Shown here: piece after piece, positions 34,681 through 46,181 of the stretch
Layout: the number at the start of each line of letters is the position of its first letter
How positions within the stretch are numbered: the first letter of the stretch is position 1
DNA from: JAXMAR01 sp046350295
GTDB taxonomy: Bacteria; Planctomycetota; Planctomycetia; Gemmatales; Gemmataceae
DNA: 64,000 bases
NCBI GenBank assembly: GCA_046350295.1
Contig: JAXMAR010000008.1
Coordinates: 142,076 to 206,075, forward strand
Direction: 5' to 3'
Translations under genes and position numbers: made by a program
Notes under the pieces: model-generated
Told to the model about the DNA's origin: nothing
Databases searched by the model: none
Seen by the model: the letters and a program-made list of their open reading frames with translations, nothing else

Positions 34681-37600
34681 ATGATCCGTCCCTGCCGCTG
34701 GTCGCCTCTTCTTGTCCTGGTCGCTGCGCCGCTCCTGGCCGCGTCCGTCTCTGCCGCCGAGCCCATCCGCTTCGCTCGTTCCCCGGACATCTCGCCGGAC
34801 GGCCGCCTCGTCGCCTTCAGCTATCTGGGGGACATCTGGCTCGTCGATGCCGGCGGCGGCGTCGCCCGCCACCTGACCATGCACGAGAAGCATGACTTCG
34901 GGCCCCTCTTCAGTCCCGACGGCAAGTGGATCGCCTTTTCCTCCAACCGCCACGGCGCCTACGACGTCTTCGTCGTCCCTGTGAGCGGCGGCCGGCCCAC
35001 CCGCCTCACCTTCGACGCCGCCGACGACTTCGCCACCGGCTGGTCCTCCGATAGCAAGACCGTCCTCTTCACTTCCGGCCGCGTCGCCGAATTCCCGTAT
35101 CGCCAGGAGATGTTCGCCGTCTCCGTCAGCGGCGGCCAACCCGTCCGCGTCTCCGCCCACGAAGGCCGCGACGGCGTCTACTCTCCCAAGAACGACATGA
35201 TCGCTTACGTCCGCGGCCCCGGCTCGTGGTATCGCAAGGGCTATCGCGGCTCCTCCAACGACGACATCTGGATCTCGAACGCCGACGGCTCCAACAACCG
35301 CCGCATCACCACCTTCAACGGCCAGGACAGCTACCCGATGTGGTCCGCCGACGGCAAGGCCCTCTACTACGTCAGCGAAGTCTTCGGCGGCCCGGCCAAC
35401 GTCGCCCGTACCGAGCTGGCGCCCGGCGCCGCCGGCCCCGGCAAATCGCCGCCGCAACAGATCACCTTCCACAAGGAGGACTCCGTCCGCCGCGCCCGCA
35501 TCAACGCCTCGGGCGAATGGATCGTCTACGAATGCGGCGCCGACCTCTGGCTCTACAACACCGCCTCCAAGGCCAACCGCAAGCTCAACATCGAAGTCTA
35601 CGCCGACGACAAGACCAACCCCGACCGCGTGACCACCTTCACCTCCGGCGCCACCGAATACTCGATCTCGCCCGACGAGAAATGGGTGACGGTCGTCGTG
35701 CAGGGGGAGATCTTCCTGCTCAGCCGCGGCGGCGGCAAGGCCAAGCGCCTCACCGATAGCCCCGCCTTCGATCACAGCGTCGCCTGGTCCCCCGACTCCA
35801 AGAAGATCCTCTTCCTCTCCGACCGCAACGGCTACGAAGACATCTATCTCCTCGAATCGGACGATGCCGAGCATCCCGAGCTGACCAAGGCGCATCGCTT
35901 CAAGGCCAAACAGCTCACCAACACGCCGGAAGCCGAGGGGGGCCTGATGTTCACGCCGGACGGGAAGCGCGTCTCCTTCCTGCGCGGCGGCGTCCTCTTC
36001 ACCATGAACCCCGACGGCGCCGACCAGAAGCCCCTCGTCAAGGACGGCCAGGTCATCGACTACGAATGGTCCCCGGACGGCAAATGGCTCTGCTACGCCC
36101 GCATGGACGACTCCTTCGCCAGCGAGCTGTTCATCGTCCCCGGGACCGGTCCCACGCCAAAGGACCCCGCCCGCAACGTCACCCGTTTCGCCAACTACAA
36201 CGCCGGCGTCACCTGGAGCAAGAGCGGGAACAAGCTCGCCTTCATCAGCCAGCGCAAGGGCAATCAGCCGAGCGCCTATGTCCTCTCCCTCAACAAGCCG
36301 GCGGCCCCCGGCGTCCCGCCGCCCAAGGACGGCGAAATTGACTTCGACGACGTCCACCTCCGCGTCAAACAGCCCAGCGCCATGAACGTCACCGAGTGCG
36401 CCATCTCCTCCGACGGCTCGCGCATCGCTTTCCGCGGCGCCCAGGACGGCGACGACCTCTGGGTCGCCACCGCCGACGGCAGCTCCGTCACCCGCCTCAC
36501 CACCGGCAATCAGCGGCCCACGCAGATCCAGTGGTCGCGCTTCTTCGGCAACATGATTTACTTCCGCGACGGCGCCGGCAACGTGCGCGTCGCCAGCATC
36601 GGCGGCGGCCCCGGCTCAGCCCCGGCCGCGCTCAGCTCCATCGGCTTCACCGCCAAGATGACGGTCCGTGACGAGGACCTCTTCGCCGAGATGTTCGAGC
36701 AGAGCTGGCGTCTCCTCAACGAGAACTTCTACGATCCGCGCTTCCACGGCGTCGATTGGCTCCGCGTCCGCGAACGCTACCGCCCGCTCGTCAAGCACGT
36801 CGTCCACAAGGAAGACTTCTACGCCCTCGTCAGCCTCATGTTCGGCGAGCTCAACGCCTCCCACCTCGGCATCGGCGGCAAGACCGGCACGCCCGACCAG
36901 CCCACCGCCGAGCTCGGCCTCCTCTACGACGCCGCCTACAAGGGCCCCGGCCTCAAGGTCGCCGAGATCCTGCGCGGCGGCCCCGCCGATCGCCGCGGCC
37001 TCAACATCAAGCCCGGCGACATCCTCCTCGCCATCGAAGGGACCGAGCTGAACGATAAGACGAGCGTCTCACGCCTCCTCAACGACAAGGTCGGCGAGAT
37101 GGTCGCGCTCACCGTCACCTCCAACCCGGCCGATCCCAAGAGCAAGCGAACCATCGAGATCCAGGGGGCCCCGCGCCAGGCCATCGCCGGCCTCTCCTAC
37201 GAGCGCTGGATCAAGAAAAACTTCGACCGCGTCACCGAGCTCTCCAAGGGCAAGCTCGGCTACATCCACATCCCGAGCATGGATGACGCCGGCCTGGAGC
37301 GCTTCCAGCGCGCCCTGTTTTCCGACTGTTTCGACAAGGATGGCATCGTCCTCGACGTCCGCTACAACGGTGGCGGCTTCACCCACGAGCAGGTGCTCAA
37401 CTACATCGGCGGCAAGGAGCACACCTTCTTCCATCACCGCCACGGCGGGGCCGGGCTCGTGCTCAACCGCGGCGACCGTCGCTGGACCAAGCCCCTCTCC
37501 CTCCTCATCAACAACCGCTCCTACTCCGACGCCGAGATCTTCCCCAGCGCCTTCCGCGCCCTTGGCCTGGGCAAGCTCGTCGGCCAGTCCACCGGCGGCT

Positions 37601-38001
37601 TCGTCATCGGCACCCGCAACACCACCCTCATCGACGGCTCCTTCTTCCGCACCCCGCGCATCGGCGTCACCACCGCCAAGGGGATCAACATGGAAAAGGA
37701 GGGCGTGATGCCGGACGTCGTCGTGGAAGTCAACCCCGACGACCTGGCGCGAGGACACGACGCCCAGCTCGACCGGGCGGTCGAGGTGCTCCTCGTCGAC
37801 GTCGCCGCCTGGAAGAAGACGCGGCCCCCGGTCGCCAGTCTGCCGACGCCGACGGGGGGCGCCGGCCCCGGTTCCACGGTGGCGCCTGGCGCCGAAGACG
37901 CCGTGAGACACATGGTGGGCACGGGCTACCTCAAAGCGGCCAAGCTACTTCTTCTCTCCCGCTCGCACCGGGCGATGATCGTCGCCGGAAACAACCGGTA
38001 G
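34681..38001 (+). CDS. Exported tricorn protease homologue (S41 family)
   Basis: An 1106-residue protein with a signal peptide (PLLVLVAAPLLAASVSA). The first 650 or so residues form WD40-like beta-propeller repeats with recurrent SPDGKWIAFSSNR-type blades, as in tricorn and TolB. A PDZ domain lies near residues 740-830 (GPADRRGLNIKPGDILLAIEG). The C-terminal S41 peptidase core has RSYSDAEIF, with the probable nucleophilic Ser near residue 946. This order matches tricorn core proteases, which trim peptides. Exported tricorn-like proteins are common in planctomycetes. The last 57 bp overlap a convergent gene. Confidence 0.9.
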   Translation: MIRPCRWSPLLVLVAAPLLAASVSAAEPIRFARSPDISPDGRLVAFSYLGDIWLVDAGGGVARHLTMHEKHDFGPLFSPDGKWIAFSSNRHGAYDVFVVPVSGGRPTRLTFDAADDFATGWSSDSKTVLFTSGRVAEFPYRQEMFAVSVSGGQPVRVSAHEGRDGVYSPKNDMIAYVRGPGSWYRKGYRGSSNDDIWISNADGSNNRRITTFNGQDSYPMWSADGKALYYVSEVFGGPANVARTELAPGAAGPGKSPPQQITFHKEDSVRRARINASGEWIVYECGADLWLYNTASKANRKLNIEVYADDKTNPDRVTTFTSGATEYSISPDEKWVTVVVQGEIFLLSRGGGKAKRLTDSPAFDHSVAWSPDSKKILFLSDRNGYEDIYLLESDDAEHPELTKAHRFKAKQLTNTPEAEGGLMFTPDGKRVSFLRGGVLFTMNPDGADQKPLVKDGQVIDYEWSPDGKWLCYARMDDSFASELFIVPGTGPTPKDPARNVTRFANYNAGVTWSKSGNKLAFISQRKGNQPSAYVLSLNKPAAPGVPPPKDGEIDFDDVHLRVKQPSAMNVTECAISSDGSRIAFRGAQDGDDLWVATADGSSVTRLTTGNQRPTQIQWSRFFGNMIYFRDGAGNVRVASIGGGPGSAPAALSSIGFTAKMTVRDEDLFAEMFEQSWRLLNENFYDPRFHGVDWLRVRERYRPLVKHVVHKEDFYALVSLMFGELNASHLGIGGKTGTPDQPTAELGLLYDAAYKGPGLKVAEILRGGPADRRGLNIKPGDILLAIEGTELNDKTSVSRLLNDKVGEMVALTVTSNPADPKSKRTIEIQGAPRQAIAGLSYERWIKKNFDRVTELSKGKLGYIHIPSMDDAGLERFQRALFSDCFDKDGIVLDVRYNGGGFTHEQVLNYIGGKEHTFFHHRHGGAGLVLNRGDRRWTKPLSLLINNRSYSDAEIFPSAFRALGLGKLVGQSTGGFVIGTRNTTLIDGSFFRTPRIGVTTAKGINMEKEGVMPDVVVEVNPDDLARGHDAQLDRAVEVLLVDVAAWKKTRPPVASLPTPTGGAGPGSTVAPGAEDAVRHMVGTGYLKAAKLLLLSRSHRAMIVAGNNR

Positions 38002-38835
38002 CCCGCCGGCACGCGCGATCAGGCCCACCAGCACTCCGGCTTCCTTCTCGCCGAGGCTGGTCTTTTCGAGCAAGGTCAGTCCTTGCTTGGTCCCGTCCCG
38101 CTTCTCCACCTCGAAATCGAGCAGGCCCCCCTTCTTGCCGGCGGGCGCCATGTGGGTCATCTTCGCGACGTCCGGCCAGTCGATGACCACCGTCTTCTGG
38201 AAGAAGAGCGACGGGACCAGCCGGTAGCCGCCGCCGACGCGGTATAGGGGGACGAGGCCGTGGACGGTGTGCGACACCTTTTCCTTGCCGCGCACGACAA
38301 CGGTCGCTTCCGCTCCCGCCACGGCCGCCGCCGCGGTCGGCTCCGGGAACTTCAGCTTCTTGAAGCCGAACCGCGCCGCCCCTTCCGTCAGCCGCACGGC
38401 GCCGCCGATCTCGAACGTCGTCGGCGCGACCGCGCCATCGATGGTGAACTGGTTGATCGCCTTGAACTTCGTCGGCCCGCGCAGCGTCACGTCCTTCCCT
38501 TCCGCGTTCACCAGGGTGACCGCGACCTCCTTCGCCTTGTGGTCATACTCGATCTCCTTGAGCGCGCTGAGCGGGATGTACGTCGTCACATCCTCCTGAT
38601 ACATCTCCGCCTTGGTGACGCGGAACTCGAGGTATTCCGGCCCCGCGTCCTTTTTCCCCCGCTCCTCCTTCGGCGCCAGCCACGTCAGATGTTTCGTCCC
38701 GGTCGCGAACGACCAGTCCTTGAGAGGGATGTTCTTGTCGGCGCCGTCGATGAGGATGAGCGGCTTGCGCGCGTCCTGGCCGTGAACGGCGCAGGGGGCG
38801 CAAAGGAGCAAAACAAATGCGACGCGGCTTGGCAT
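37945..38835 (-). CDS. Exported protein of unknown function
   Basis: A 296-residue protein with a signal peptide (MPSRVAFVLLLCAPCAVHG). The mature part is mostly beta-rich with Lys/Glu/Asp-heavy strands (FATGTKHLTWLAPKEERG, TYIPLSALKEIEYDHKAKEV). No catalytic motif is recognised. It overlaps the 3' end of the tricorn gene by 57 bp in the convergent orientation, which is unusually long but both frames are open. Confidence 0.6.
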   Translation of the reverse strand: MPSRVAFVLLLCAPCAVHGQDARKPLILIDGADKNIPLKDWSFATGTKHLTWLAPKEERGKKDAGPEYLEFRVTKAEMYQEDVTTYIPLSALKEIEYDHKAKEVAVTLVNAEGKDVTLRGPTKFKAINQFTIDGAVAPTTFEIGGAVRLTEGAARFGFKKLKFPEPTAAAAVAGAEATVVVRGKEKVSHTVHGLVPLYRVGGGYRLVPSLFFQKTVVIDWPDVAKMTHMAPAGKKGGLLDFEVEKRDGTKQGLTLLEKTSLGEKEAGVLVGLIARAGGLPVVSGDDHRPVRAGEKK

Positions 38836-38916
38836 GGAATCTCCAAAACGTGAGGCGAAGGCGGGAGCGCCGGACCGCTTGATCCTAGCCGCCCGGAGCG
38901 ATCTTGCCCACGGAAA

Positions 38917-39939
38917 TCACAACTTCCCGACCTTGACCCCCGCCCCGAGGTTCGCCATGCCGGGACCGTGATAACCACGCGGGTTGTTGAACGGCAGGAT
39001 CATCGGCTCCTCGAAGGGGCGGAACGGAACCATGGCGGCGATGGCGTCGAGCCGATGCAGAATGTCCGGAGGCAGCGGCCCTTTTGCCGCCGCGGCGACG
39101 GACGCCTCCACCTGCTCCGCGGTCTTGGGCCCGATGAGGACCGTGCTCACGTCCGGATTGGAAAGAGCGAAACGCAAGCACAGCTCCACGATCGACATGC
39201 CGGCGTCGTCGAGGAAACGATAGAAGGCGAGAAACTGCTCTTGCCGCGCCCTGGAGAGCCACGCCGGCTTGGAACGCACCACGTCGTCGTAGCGCCGCCC
39301 GAGTCCACCTTGCTGCAGCGCCGAGCCGAGCACGATCCCCATGCCGCGCTCCTGCGCCGCCGGCAGCACCTCGAGCGTCGCCTCGCGGAAAAGGGCGCTG
39401 TAGTTGAAGGCGGTCAGGAGGACATCGAAGCGGCGGGCGCGAATGAGGTGCGCCATCTCCGTCGTCGTCGTCCCGCCCAAACCCGTGAAACGGATCAGCC
39501 CGCGCCTCTTGAGATCGTCCATCACGTCGACGACCGGCCCAGCCGCCCGCTCCGGATCGTTCCACCAGTCGTATTGCAGGGGCCGATCCGGCTCATGGAT
39601 GAAGAGAATGTCGATCACCTCGCGGTGCAACAGCCGCAGACTCTCCTCGACCGAGCGGCGCAGGTGTTCGGGGTTTTGCGGCTCGAACGGCGTCGGCCGG
39701 CCGCCGAGCTTGGTGGAGAGGATGAGCGGAGCGCGGATGTCCTTGAGGATGGCGCCGAGGACTTCTTCGCTGTTCGCGTAGGCGGGCGCCGTATCGAAGT
39801 AGTTGACGCCGAGCGCGACGGCCCGGTGGACGGCGCGGCGGCTCTCCTCGAAGCCGGCGCCGAGGATGGATGTGAACAGGGCGCCGAACGAAAGCTCGCT
39901 CACCGCGATGCCCGTGCTTCCCAACAGCCGCTGCCGCAT
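38917..39939 (-). CDS. Aldo/keto reductase
   Basis: A 340-residue (beta/alpha)8-barrel oxidoreductase using NAD(P)H. Catalytic residues are visible: Asp and Tyr in YFDTAPAYANSEE (near residue 50), Lys in LSTKLGG (near 77) and a His in the FIHEPDRP segment. The N-terminus (MRQRLLGSTGIAVSELSFGA) is characteristic of the broad AKR family related to YhdN/L-galactose dehydrogenases. The substrate is not inferable. Confidence 0.88.
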   Translation of the reverse strand: MRQRLLGSTGIAVSELSFGALFTSILGAGFEESRRAVHRAVALGVNYFDTAPAYANSEEVLGAILKDIRAPLILSTKLGGRPTPFEPQNPEHLRRSVEESLRLLHREVIDILFIHEPDRPLQYDWWNDPERAAGPVVDVMDDLKRRGLIRFTGLGGTTTTEMAHLIRARRFDVLLTAFNYSALFREATLEVLPAAQERGMGIVLGSALQQGGLGRRYDDVVRSKPAWLSRARQEQFLAFYRFLDDAGMSIVELCLRFALSNPDVSTVLIGPKTAEQVEASVAAAAKGPLPPDILHRLDAIAAMVPFRPFEEPMILPFNNPRGYHGPGMANLGAGVKVGKL

Positions 39940-40021
39940 GGCGTTCTCCTTCGTTTCCGTATCAGCCTATGCGGCTGCGGAGCGATGTGGCAATCTCGCC
40001 GGAATCTACAGCGTCAACCGC

Positions 40022-40027
40022 TATAAT
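40022..40027 (+). promoter_or_regulatory. Candidate -10 promoter box
   Basis: A perfect TATAAT stands 33 bp upstream of the TolB-like gene start (40060). No good -35 hexamer is found at 16-18 bp upstream (only CCGGAA), so it is an extended or weak promoter at best. Confidence 0.3.
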
Positions 40028-40059
40028 GCGACTACCGAACCCAATGAGGAGCTTGTGCA

Positions 40060-41085
40060 ATGTGGACCGCCGTCGCGCTCCTGGCTCTCGCCGCCGGAGA
40101 CAAGGATGACTGGACCAAGCAGGAAGCCAAATACCTGAGCGACATCAAGCAGGTCACCTTCGGCTTCGTCCGCGCCGGCGAAGGCTATTTCTCCCCCGAC
40201 GGCAAACGCATCATCTTCCAGGCCGAGGAGAAGGGGCAAAATCCCTTCTATCAACAGTTCGTGCAGGAGCTGGACAGCGGCCGTTTTCGCCGTGTCAGCC
40301 CCGGCATGGGCAAGACGACCTGCGGCTTCTTCCACCCGAACGGCAAGAAAATCATCTTCGCCTCGAGCCATCTCGATCCCAAGGCCAAGGAGCATTACGC
40401 CGCCGAGCGCGCCCTGCGCGAGGAGGAAATGAAGGCCAAGAAGCGGCGCCGCTATGTCTGGGACTTCGATCCCTACATGGAGATCTTCGAGTCCAACCTC
40501 GACGGCACGGACCTCAAGCAGCTCACCAAGAGCGACGGCTACGACGCCGAGGGCTCCTATTCCGCCGACGGTAAGCACATCGTCTTCTGCTCCAACCGCT
40601 CCGGCCCGAAAAACCTGGAGCTCTACATCATGGACGCGGACGGCTCGAACGTCCGCAAGCTGACCGACGCCCCCGGCTGCTACAACGGCGGCCCCTTCTT
40701 CTCCCCCGATGGCAAGAAAGTCATCTTCCGCAGCGATCGCAAGAAGAAGGACCACCTCCAGCTCTATGTGATCAACGTCGACGGCACGGGGGAGAAGGCG
40801 CTTACCGACGACCTCAACTGGGTCTACTGGGCCCCCTTCTGGTACAAGGACAATCGGCACATCATCTACACCGCCGCCGACCACGCCGTCGCCGGCCGGC
40901 CCAACTACGACGTCTACTGGATGGACACCGAGACCGGCAAGACGACGCGCCTCACCTTCGCTCCCGGGGCCGACGTGCTGCCCGTCTTCAGCCCGGACTA
41001 CGCGAAGATCATGTGGACCTCGACCCGGGACGGCCGGCAGCCGGCGCAGCTCTGGATCGCGGATTTCACGCGTCCCGACAAATGA
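40060..41085 (+). CDS. TolB-like beta-propeller protein (PD40 repeats)
   Basis: A 341-residue protein with repeated TolB/tricorn-type blades: SPDGKRIIFQAE, SADGKHIVFCSNRSG, SPDGKKVIFRSDRKKKD and similar, each followed by strand-like LYVINVDGTG. A short hydrophobic stretch (MWTAVALLALAAGD) may be a signal peptide. It probably forms a propeller that binds partners or substrates in the periplasm. GAGGAG lies before the ATG. A nested hairpin repeat follows the stop. Confidence 0.8.
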   Translation: MWTAVALLALAAGDKDDWTKQEAKYLSDIKQVTFGFVRAGEGYFSPDGKRIIFQAEEKGQNPFYQQFVQELDSGRFRRVSPGMGKTTCGFFHPNGKKIIFASSHLDPKAKEHYAAERALREEEMKAKKRRRYVWDFDPYMEIFESNLDGTDLKQLTKSDGYDAEGSYSADGKHIVFCSNRSGPKNLELYIMDADGSNVRKLTDAPGCYNGGPFFSPDGKKVIFRSDRKKKDHLQLYVINVDGTGEKALTDDLNWVYWAPFWYKDNRHIIYTAADHAVAGRPNYDVYWMDTETGKTTRLTFAPGADVLPVFSPDYAKIMWTSTRDGRQPAQLWIADFTRPDK

Positions 41086-41112
41086 GCGCCGTCCAAGAAG
41101 AATCGTCGGCAT

Positions 41113-41175
41113 TCGTAGGTCAGCCTTTCCAGGCTGACAACGTGGCTGCGTCAGGCTGGAAAGCCTGACCTACGA
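41113..41175. repeat. Nested palindromic (cloverleaf-like) repeat
   Basis: The outer stem TCGTAG (41113) pairs with CTACGA (41170-41175). Inside are two hairpins: GTCAGCCT-TTCC-AGGCTGAC and GTCAGGCT-GGAA-AGCCTGAC. Each arm is itself a near-perfect palindrome and the two are near-complementary to each other, so one large or two small hairpins can form. It lies between the TolB-like gene and a small gene, and resembles REP-like interspersed elements. Confidence 0.85.
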
Positions 41176-41195
41176 TCAAAGCCAAGGAGTATGAC

Positions 41196-41645
41196 GTGAG
41201 AGGCTTTTTTCATCTGCTCGGCCTGGCCACCCTGTTGATCGTGCTTGGAACGGAAGGCCGGGCGGGCGACAAAGCAGAGAAGCCGGTCATCCGTCACCTC
41301 AAGTTCTCCCCCGCGGACCCGACCATTACCTTCCGCATCGGCGGCATGAGCAAGGCGACGACGCTGGCCAATGCCGCGGCTGTCGTGGAATTGCTCGGCA
41401 AGGAAGCGAAGGGACTGGCGGCCCAGGTCGATTTCGCCAAGGAGAAAATCGTCCTCATCAGCTGGACGACCAGCGGGCCGCCGGACGGCTCGCTCAAGCA
41501 CGAGGCAAAAGGAGCGAAGATCGTCTTCTTTGTTCAAGCGCCCGCCGGCGCCAAGGTGCGGGGCGAGCGGGCGCGGATCGGGGCGGACTTCTTTGCCGTG
41601 CTCAAGGATGCCGTCGTGACTTTCGAGCCCAGGGAGCGGCCGTGA
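41196..41645 (+). CDS. Small exported protein of unknown function
   Basis: A 149-residue protein from a GTG start with AAGGAG upstream. Signal peptide RGFFHLLGLATLLIVLGTEGRAG. The mature part is charged and includes KEKIVLISWTTSGPPDG and ends with a strand-rich segment. No family is recognised and no catalytic motif is visible. Confidence 0.6.
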   Translation: MRGFFHLLGLATLLIVLGTEGRAGDKAEKPVIRHLKFSPADPTITFRIGGMSKATTLANAAAVVELLGKEAKGLAAQVDFAKEKIVLISWTTSGPPDGSLKHEAKGAKIVFFVQAPAGAKVRGERARIGADFFAVLKDAVVTFEPRERP

Positions 41646-41705
41646 GGCGATTCCCTCTGTCTGTGTCCTCCGGGGGCTTACGCCACCCGGCTCGCCGGCT
41701 CTCTT

Positions 41706-42947
41706 ATGCGTGCGGTCATCGTTGATGGCGATGTCTCCTATCCGCCGACCTCGGGCAAACGCCTCAGGACGCTCAACCTGATGCTGCGCCTTGCGCCCCG
41801 GCATCACATCACCTACATCGCCCGGCCCGCGACCGCCGGGCAGAACCTGGAGCAGGCCGCCTCCTACTTGCGTGGCGCCGGCATCGAGCCGCTCCTCGTC
41901 GACGCGCCCCTCGCAAGAAAAGGCGGGCCATTGTTCTATGGCCGACTGCTCAAGAACCTCTTCTCGTCCCTCCCCTACTCGGTCGCCTCCCACAGGAGCG
42001 GCGCCATGCGGCAGGCGCTGGCGCAGTTCGCGGCCCAGCATCCCGTGGACGTCTGGCAATTCGAATGGTCGGCGTATCTCGACCTGCTCGACCCCGCCGT
42101 GCCCGGGGCCCGTCTGCTCATCGCGCACAACGTCGACTCGCTCATCTGGCAGCGCTACTGGGAGAACGCGCGCGGCCTCAAGAAGAAATACATCGGCATC
42201 CAGTGGCGCCGCTTCGAGCGCTTCGAGGGGGAAGCGTTTCGCAAGGCGGACCGTGTCGTCGCCGTCAGCAACGAGGATGCCAGGCTCATCCGCGAGCGCT
42301 TCGGGCAGCCGAATGTCGATGTTGTCGACAACGGCGTCGACCTCGCCCATTTCGACTCGGTACACGGCGCCCGCGATCCGTTTCACATCCTTTTCCTCGG
42401 CGCCCTTGACTGGCGGCCGAACATCGACAGCGTCGAATTGCTGCTCGACAAGATCTTTCCCGCCGTCCACGCCAGGGAGCCGCGGGCCCGGCTGGAGATC
42501 GTCGGCCGGCATCCGCCGCAGGGTCTGGTCGATCGGGCGCACGGCCAGCCGGGCGTAAAACTGTATGCCGACGTGCCGGACGTGCGGCCATTCCTGGGGC
42601 AGTGCGGCGCGATGGTGGTGCCACTGCGGATCGGGGGCGGTTCGCGACTGAAAATCCTGGAGGCGCTGGCGTGCGGGTTGCCCGTGATTTCGACGGCGGT
42701 GGGAGCAGAGGGGCTGGATTTGCAGGCGGGCGAGCATTATGTGCAAGCCTCCGAGGACGGGATGGCGGCGGCGCTGCTCGATTTCATGAAGGAACCCGGA
42801 CCGGCGCGGGCGATGGCGGAGAAGGGGCGGGCGCACATCGAGGGGCTTTACGACTGGGAGGTGCTGGCGCGGAAGCTGGAAGCCGTTTGGGAGAAATGCG
42901 CGGCGGCCCGGCCGGATCGCGCCGCCACCGGCGCCCGATCCGGTTGA
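41706..42947 (+). CDS. Family 4-like glycosyltransferase
   Basis: A 413-residue GT-B fold glycosyltransferase. The C-terminal donor-binding region has FLGALDWRPNIDSVELLLD, VPLRIGGGSRLKILEALACGLPVISTAVGAEGLD, the diagnostic EX7E-type GGGSRLKILEA motif. The N-terminal acceptor region begins MRAVIVDGDVSYPPTSGKRLRTLNLM. It probably adds a sugar to a cell-envelope or exopolysaccharide lipid carrier; the nearest relatives by look are exopolysaccharide-locus GT4 enzymes, but no other such genes are near. Confidence 0.83.
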   Translation: MRAVIVDGDVSYPPTSGKRLRTLNLMLRLAPRHHITYIARPATAGQNLEQAASYLRGAGIEPLLVDAPLARKGGPLFYGRLLKNLFSSLPYSVASHRSGAMRQALAQFAAQHPVDVWQFEWSAYLDLLDPAVPGARLLIAHNVDSLIWQRYWENARGLKKKYIGIQWRRFERFEGEAFRKADRVVAVSNEDARLIRERFGQPNVDVVDNGVDLAHFDSVHGARDPFHILFLGALDWRPNIDSVELLLDKIFPAVHAREPRARLEIVGRHPPQGLVDRAHGQPGVKLYADVPDVRPFLGQCGAMVVPLRIGGGSRLKILEALACGLPVISTAVGAEGLDLQAGEHYVQASEDGMAAALLDFMKEPGPARAMAEKGRAHIEGLYDWEVLARKLEAVWEKCAAARPDRAATGARSG

Positions 42948-42963
42948 CCTGCTGGCCTGCAAT

Positions 42964-43013
42964 CCACCACGGAAAAGAACGGAACACACGGTTTTCCGTC
43001 ACTTCCGCGGTGG
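42964..43013. repeat. Degenerate inverted repeat of CACGGAAAA type
   Basis: CCACCACGGAA (42964-42974) pairs with TTCCGCGGTGG (43003-43013) with one mismatch, and an inner ACGGAAAA/TTTTCCGT pairing (42969-42976 with 42992-42999) is an alternative. The words match the perfect repeat at 25879-25964, so this looks like a decayed member of the same family. Confidence 0.6.
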
Positions 43014-43082
43014 AAACCGGGTCTGCCGGGTCGTGGGCAGTCCGGCTCTCGATTACGAGATCGCAAGCCTCGGGGCTGTGGG

Positions 43083-44042
43083 TCAAGGGCGCGGCGCCCC
43101 CCTGACGCCCGGACCGGGTCGGCGCGAAAGCGCTTTGCCAGTACGCACGAGCAGGAGAACGTACCACGCCGCCAGGATGACACACGCGACCATCTCAAAG
43201 AGGGCCACGTTTTCCAAGGCCGTTGGCGATTGGTCCGGCCCCTCCTTGATGAGCAACCGCACCGCGAGGACCGCAGCGCCGAGAACGCCGCACGCGAGCA
43301 CAAAGAAGACGCCGTGCGCCTCGAGGCGGGAATCGCCAACCTCACGAGCGAGGCGGCACAACGCGAGCACGAACAGCAACAACGACGCGGCACTGCAGAC
43401 CGCGCCGCCAATCCGAAAGACGACGGCCTCCGGTGGGAGCGGCGCCCATCGGAAACACGCCACGGTGGCGAGAACGCCCAGCTGAGCGAGACCGACCAGG
43501 AGCGTGAAGCCGGCCACCAAGCAAAAGCGTCGTGTCAGGGAGTGCCTTTGCCTGGCGCCCCAACCGAAGCGGGCGATCAACAAGAGCGCGGCGGCGATGC
43601 CCCCGCTGGCCCAAAGGCCCAGGCGCAACGAATCAATCGTGGCGGACCTTTGCTTGAAAAGCCTCTCGTACATCACCGCCTTTTGCATCAGGAACCACAT
43701 GACTTCCAAGGCGAACAGGAAAAACACGGCGCCAGTCTCTGACGCCAGGGCGTGTTGAGCATCGGAGACCTCCCGCGCGGCGCCATCAGAGGGAGGCTCC
43801 TCTGTCTTCCTTTCCGTGCGCCGCCTTGGGACAGCGTCGATTTCTGAAATCTTGCCGGACCTGCCGGGATCGAGTTCAGAGCCAACTGCTGTTTGCCTGA
43901 GCTCCTGCCAGCTTGCTTCGAGATGTCTCAGAGGCGGGACAGGTGTCGACGCGCCGCATTCGGAACACGTGATTTCCGCTCGCGCGGGGATCGCGTCAAG
44001 CGTCACAGCTCGGCCGCAATTCAGACAATGGAAGCGAATCAT
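43083..44042 (-). CDS. Zinc-ribbon multi-pass membrane protein
   Basis: A 319-residue protein with an N-terminal zinc ribbon (C6-x-x-C9 and C26-x-x-C29, in CLNCG and CSECG), a hydrophilic region to about 110, and about five membrane helices in the rest. The C-terminal end is Arg/Pro-rich. Zinc-ribbon plus membrane helices is common in planctomycete hypothetical proteins; function unknown. Confidence 0.65.
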   Translation of the reverse strand: MIRFHCLNCGRAVTLDAIPARAEITCSECGASTPVPPLRHLEASWQELRQTAVGSELDPGRSGKISEIDAVPRRRTERKTEEPPSDGAAREVSDAQHALASETGAVFFLFALEVMWFLMQKAVMYERLFKQRSATIDSLRLGLWASGGIAAALLLIARFGWGARQRHSLTRRFCLVAGFTLLVGLAQLGVLATVACFRWAPLPPEAVVFRIGGAVCSAASLLLFVLALCRLAREVGDSRLEAHGVFFVLACGVLGAAVLAVRLLIKEGPDQSPTALENVALFEMVACVILAAWYVLLLVRTGKALSRRPGPGVRGAPRP

Positions 44043-44188
44043 GTTGTCGCGCCAAACTTGCGCCGGTGGCGTCCGTGTACGGATGTATCAATCCGGTTGA
44101 CCTCTCCCCTTGCCCGCGCTAGAGTGAAATAATGGCGTCCTTCCTGGAAAAAGGATAGTCGCCGCGCCCGGCTTTTCAGGACCCCCTC

Positions 44189-46167
<1,979 letters not shown>

Positions 46168-46181
46168 CCGGCGTGCCTGGC

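Noticed and set aside
34627..36357. A 576-codon minus-strand open frame opposite the tricorn gene
   Set aside because: Shadow of the tricorn propeller repeats; Val/Gly/Asp-biased with no motif.
40022..40027. A full sigma-70 promoter before the TolB-like gene
   Set aside because: Only the -10 box is good; without a -35 it is listed as a candidate box only.
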